Positions 63,101 to 64,000 of a stretch of 64,000 nucleotides of DNA are shown here, piece after piece (the stretch's first letter is position 1; the number at the start of each line of letters is the position of its first letter). Where the stretch lies: positions 1 through 64,000 of the forward strand of contig NZ_ATUW01000009.1 in NCBI RefSeq assembly GCF_000420405.1. Direction: 5' to 3'. The notes under the pieces were generated by a model. It made no database searches and was not told the DNA's origin. It saw only the letters and a list, made by a program, of their open reading frames with translations. Both the position numbers and the translations under genes were made by a program. This DNA is from Winkia neuii subsp. neuii DSM 8576 (GTDB lineage Bacteria > Actinomycetota > Actinomycetes > Actinomycetales > Actinomycetaceae).

Positions 63101-63154
63101 TGTATCTGCCTTCACAGCGTTCCCTCCCGCTGCATTTTTAGGGTATTTGCCCAT
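60140..63154 (-). CDS. lacZ: GH2 beta-galactosidase (LacZ type)
   Basis: This is a 1004-residue protein, the full length of LacZ-type GH2 enzymes. The N-terminal sugar-binding domain contains SHWVLPAGQGRGNPAYTN. The barrel has RTSHYPPHP, the acid/base Glu in FAWSLGNESHTG (about 440) and the nucleophile Glu in YVLIEYAHAMGTG (about 520). The C-terminal small-chain domain has LWRAPTDNDKG and the end GPGPNYPDMSEGSWVG. No signal peptide is present. It hydrolyses terminal beta-galactose, for example of lactose, LacNAc or imported host oligosaccharides. It is divergent from a LacI-type regulator across a 125-bp region with an inverted repeat, and heads the transporter/fucosidase unit. Confidence 0.96.
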   Translation of the reverse strand: MGKYPKNAAGGNAVKADTNWMLPQTKEPGRGAMPPRSFFPSTEPEISLNGQWDFCIRNTANPEPAGELPDVADPAFSPTSEEGWGKIEVPSHWVLPAGQGRGNPAYTNLTYPFPLDPPYVPDENPTGDYRRWVELPEDWPAGGRTILRLHGIESIGQIWVDGVWVGSTQGSRLLHEFDVTELLTAGRHLVSVRVSQFSPGSYLEDQDQWWLPGIFRDVQLVHLSDLTDVQVNTDFVDGEGQITLRVCADCDQVKVQMPQLGLNARMGANASATFELGKVQAWEPESPHLYDLNVVAGQSEAKLRVGFTRVEIVDGQLRANGKRLILRGVNRHEINAERGRVFDYEFARADLLLMKQFGINAIRTSHYPPHPQLLDLADELGFWVMDESDYETHGFEFDRWRNNPSADPTWKEAIVDRALRLVHRDLNHPSIFAWSLGNESHTGANLAAAAAAIREVDSSRPIHYEGDYECNYSDFHSRMYPSIGEQEAFFAPGGPLAVPGHPASRLSKEQAAIARRHPYVLIEYAHAMGTGPGGVGPIWDLVRKHPNHCGGFVWEWRDHALRLPNGQLGYGGDFGEKIHDGNFVCDGLVSANSEISPGLVNWANIVAPVVATADLETEEIVVQNRGASLERPACVRVFTDDAYKDVEVPPIAPYATVTVPLPLSGKRVGAAVLGQNYVEVPSPVHMSKVPMGAVGTSLPGNLRVCSVRQTEAKLDEAGEASGGAEALAGRGNLRAQAGFEGELAFPLPEVVLWRAPTDNDKGHGPLDYWEQSDQQNLGQGRGSWGPSSAEKWMDYRLHLAVTRRSGDGKLVTSAANKTWQLITDVEATGSRDDAWIRLEAQPVGSWPIFVPRIGYMYKLAGTDWQVTYHGLGPGPNYPDMSEGSWVGTFTGPSNSMWTDQLCPQEGAHRGGVDSLVLQRNNVRYEVSFSTPVGVSVCPYSPLQLTGVGHNWQLPETASTYVIVDLVHHGIGTRSCGPDVLPAAGATPRPATLKIRVRRTGGDPA

Positions 63155-63182
63155 CTTTGCGCCTCATACGCCGTTACACTCC

Positions 63183-63202
63183 ACAACACCTCTTCGTGTT
63201 GT
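63183..63202. promoter_or_regulatory. Operator candidate between lacZ and the LacI-type gene
   Basis: ACAACAC (63183-63189) and GTGTTGT (63196-63202) are perfect 7-bp inverted arms with a 6-bp spacer. The site is 29 bp upstream of lacZ and 78 bp upstream of the divergent regulator, in a 125-bp shared promoter region. Confidence 0.55.
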
Positions 63203-63279
63203 ATTCTGACAGAAACCCAACCTATCACGAGTTAGGCGCCAGCGACCGAGTTTTGTTCTGGCGGCAGGAGGGAACCGCA

Positions 63280-64000
63280 ATGGCACGCACAACCAGGGCA
63301 GACGTCGCCCGTCTAGCCGGAGTTTCGCCCTCTACAGTTTCTGTTGTGCTAAATGGCAGAAGCTCACAACTACAGATATCTGCAGCGACCCAAAAGAGAG
63401 TTTTAGACGCTGCGGCAACGCTACGCTACATTCCGCAAGCATCCGCACGTGGACTTCGCACCCGCAAGTCCCGAACTATTGGTTTAGTGCTAGGGCAACT
63501 ACCCGAAGACCCATACGCCCCCGTAGTGCGCGACGTCCTAATTACCGCAATAAGCACCTGCGCTAGCCGCGGTTACTTCGTGCTGCCAATCCCAGAACCA
63601 GCCGACGTGAACGCCTCTTTCCCGTTCGTGCGCTCCCTGCTAGGCGAAGTTGATCTAGCGGGGGTGATTTGTGAAACCACTTCAAAACAGCGATTCCTGG
63701 GACAGCTGTTAGACGAGGTCGACGTCCCTGTCATGTGGATGTCACTGGTAGAAAAACCCGACGACTTTCACGGCAGCGGACACATTCGCATCGACGAGCA
63801 GGCAGGCGTGCGCGAGCTAGTAAGCAACATAGATATTTCAGGCGACGCCACCGCACTCATGCTCACGGGCCCTAACTTGGACTACTCCAGACACAAGCCA
63901 TTCATGAATAAATTCGGTTCGCAGGTGCGGCAAATCAATCTGCCAGACTGGACCTCTGCCACTGCTCAAAAAACGGTAAGTCAGATCTTGAAGAACGAAA
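63280..64000 (+). CDS. LacI-family regulator, truncated by the window edge
   Basis: The frame opens at ATG 63280 after GGCAGGAGG and runs off the right end (240 codons seen). The N-terminus reads TTRADVARLAGVSPSTVSVVLNG, the LacI-type helix-turn-helix. The hinge region is LRYIPQASARGLRTRKSRTIG and the effector domain begins after it. It is divergent from lacZ and very probably controls the lacZ-ABC-fucosidase operon in response to an imported sugar. Confidence 0.92.
   Translation, partial: MARTTRADVARLAGVSPSTVSVVLNGRSSQLQISAATQKRVLDAAATLRYIPQASARGLRTRKSRTIGLVLGQLPEDPYAPVVRDVLITAISTCASRGYFVLPIPEPADVNASFPFVRSLLGEVDLAGVICETTSKQRFLGQLLDEVDVPVMWMSLVEKPDDFHGSGHIRIDEQAGVRELVSNIDISGDATALMLTGPNLDYSRHKPFMNKFGSQVRQINLPDWTSATAQKTVSQILKNE

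Noticed and set aside
1-64000. tRNA, rRNA or known riboswitches
   Set aside because: No cloverleaf with a TTCGANTC-type loop and acceptor pairing, and no conserved riboswitch core, was recognised by eye. A covariance-model scan was not possible.

Overview
The window reads as chromosome of a Gram-positive actinobacterium. Supporting signs are the fairly high G+C coding style, AGGAGG-type ribosome binding sites, frequent GTG and TTG starts, lipobox lipoproteins, and surface proteins ending in sortase-type tails. The gene mix (host-glycan glycosidases, LPXTG-like anchors, type I-E CRISPR, BREX) suggests a host-associated member of the Actinomycetaceae (Actinomyces, Schaalia or Winkia-like). The genus is an inference, not a demonstrated assignment.

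Left end (1-17.4 kb): the terminus of a type I-E CRISPR array, apparently read leftwards. It is followed by a cell-wall-anchored metallophosphoesterase, a YccF membrane protein, an NAD(P)-binding reductase-like protein and a YheO-like regulator. Next is an amino-acid catabolism block: a PLP-dependent Cys/Met-type lyase, RidA, and two closely similar HAAAP-family permeases. Then come a 1366-residue surface protein with seven tandem ~92-residue Rib/YPDG-like repeats, a MagIII-like DNA glycosylase and a BCCT transporter.

Defence island (17.5-34.4 kb): an Mrr-type type IV endonuclease, two unrecognised small genes, then a complete type 1 BREX operon brxA-brxB-brxC-pglX-pglZ-brxL with overlapping or nearly touching genes. 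The middle of PglX (about 25380-26700) is clearly AT-richer than its flanks, which suggests a swapped target-recognition region. BrxL ends in what reads as an MITD1-like C-terminal (phospholipase-D-like) domain rather than a Lon protease domain. Downstream is a decayed AT-richer zone with fragments of an amidohydrolase and an isochorismatase, two unrecognised membrane proteins, and a small basic protein gene whose 3' end occurs twice.

Glycan and nucleoside block (34.7-64 kb): a secreted GH20 hexosaminidase, a CE1-like esterase, and a GH36 alpha-galactosidase with its own sugar ABC transporter and ROK regulator. An MFS transporter, a LacI regulator and a nucleoside hydrolase follow. Next is a 2-deoxyribose operon (deoC, FucP-type permease deoP, mutarotase deoX, kinase deoK) under a SorC/DeoR-type regulator. 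The block ends with a GH2 beta-galactosidase / ABC transporter / GH29 fucosidase operon divergent from a LacI regulator that runs off the window. Together these genes would trim galactose, fucose and GlcNAc or GalNAc residues from host glycans, import the products, and salvage nucleosides and deoxyribose from DNA.

Non-coding features of note are a dispersed ~52-bp intergenic repeat (three copies), a triple palindrome on an exact 40-bp pitch upstream of the esterase gene, strong hairpins just 3' of both ABC solute-binding-protein genes, and several operator-like inverted repeats.
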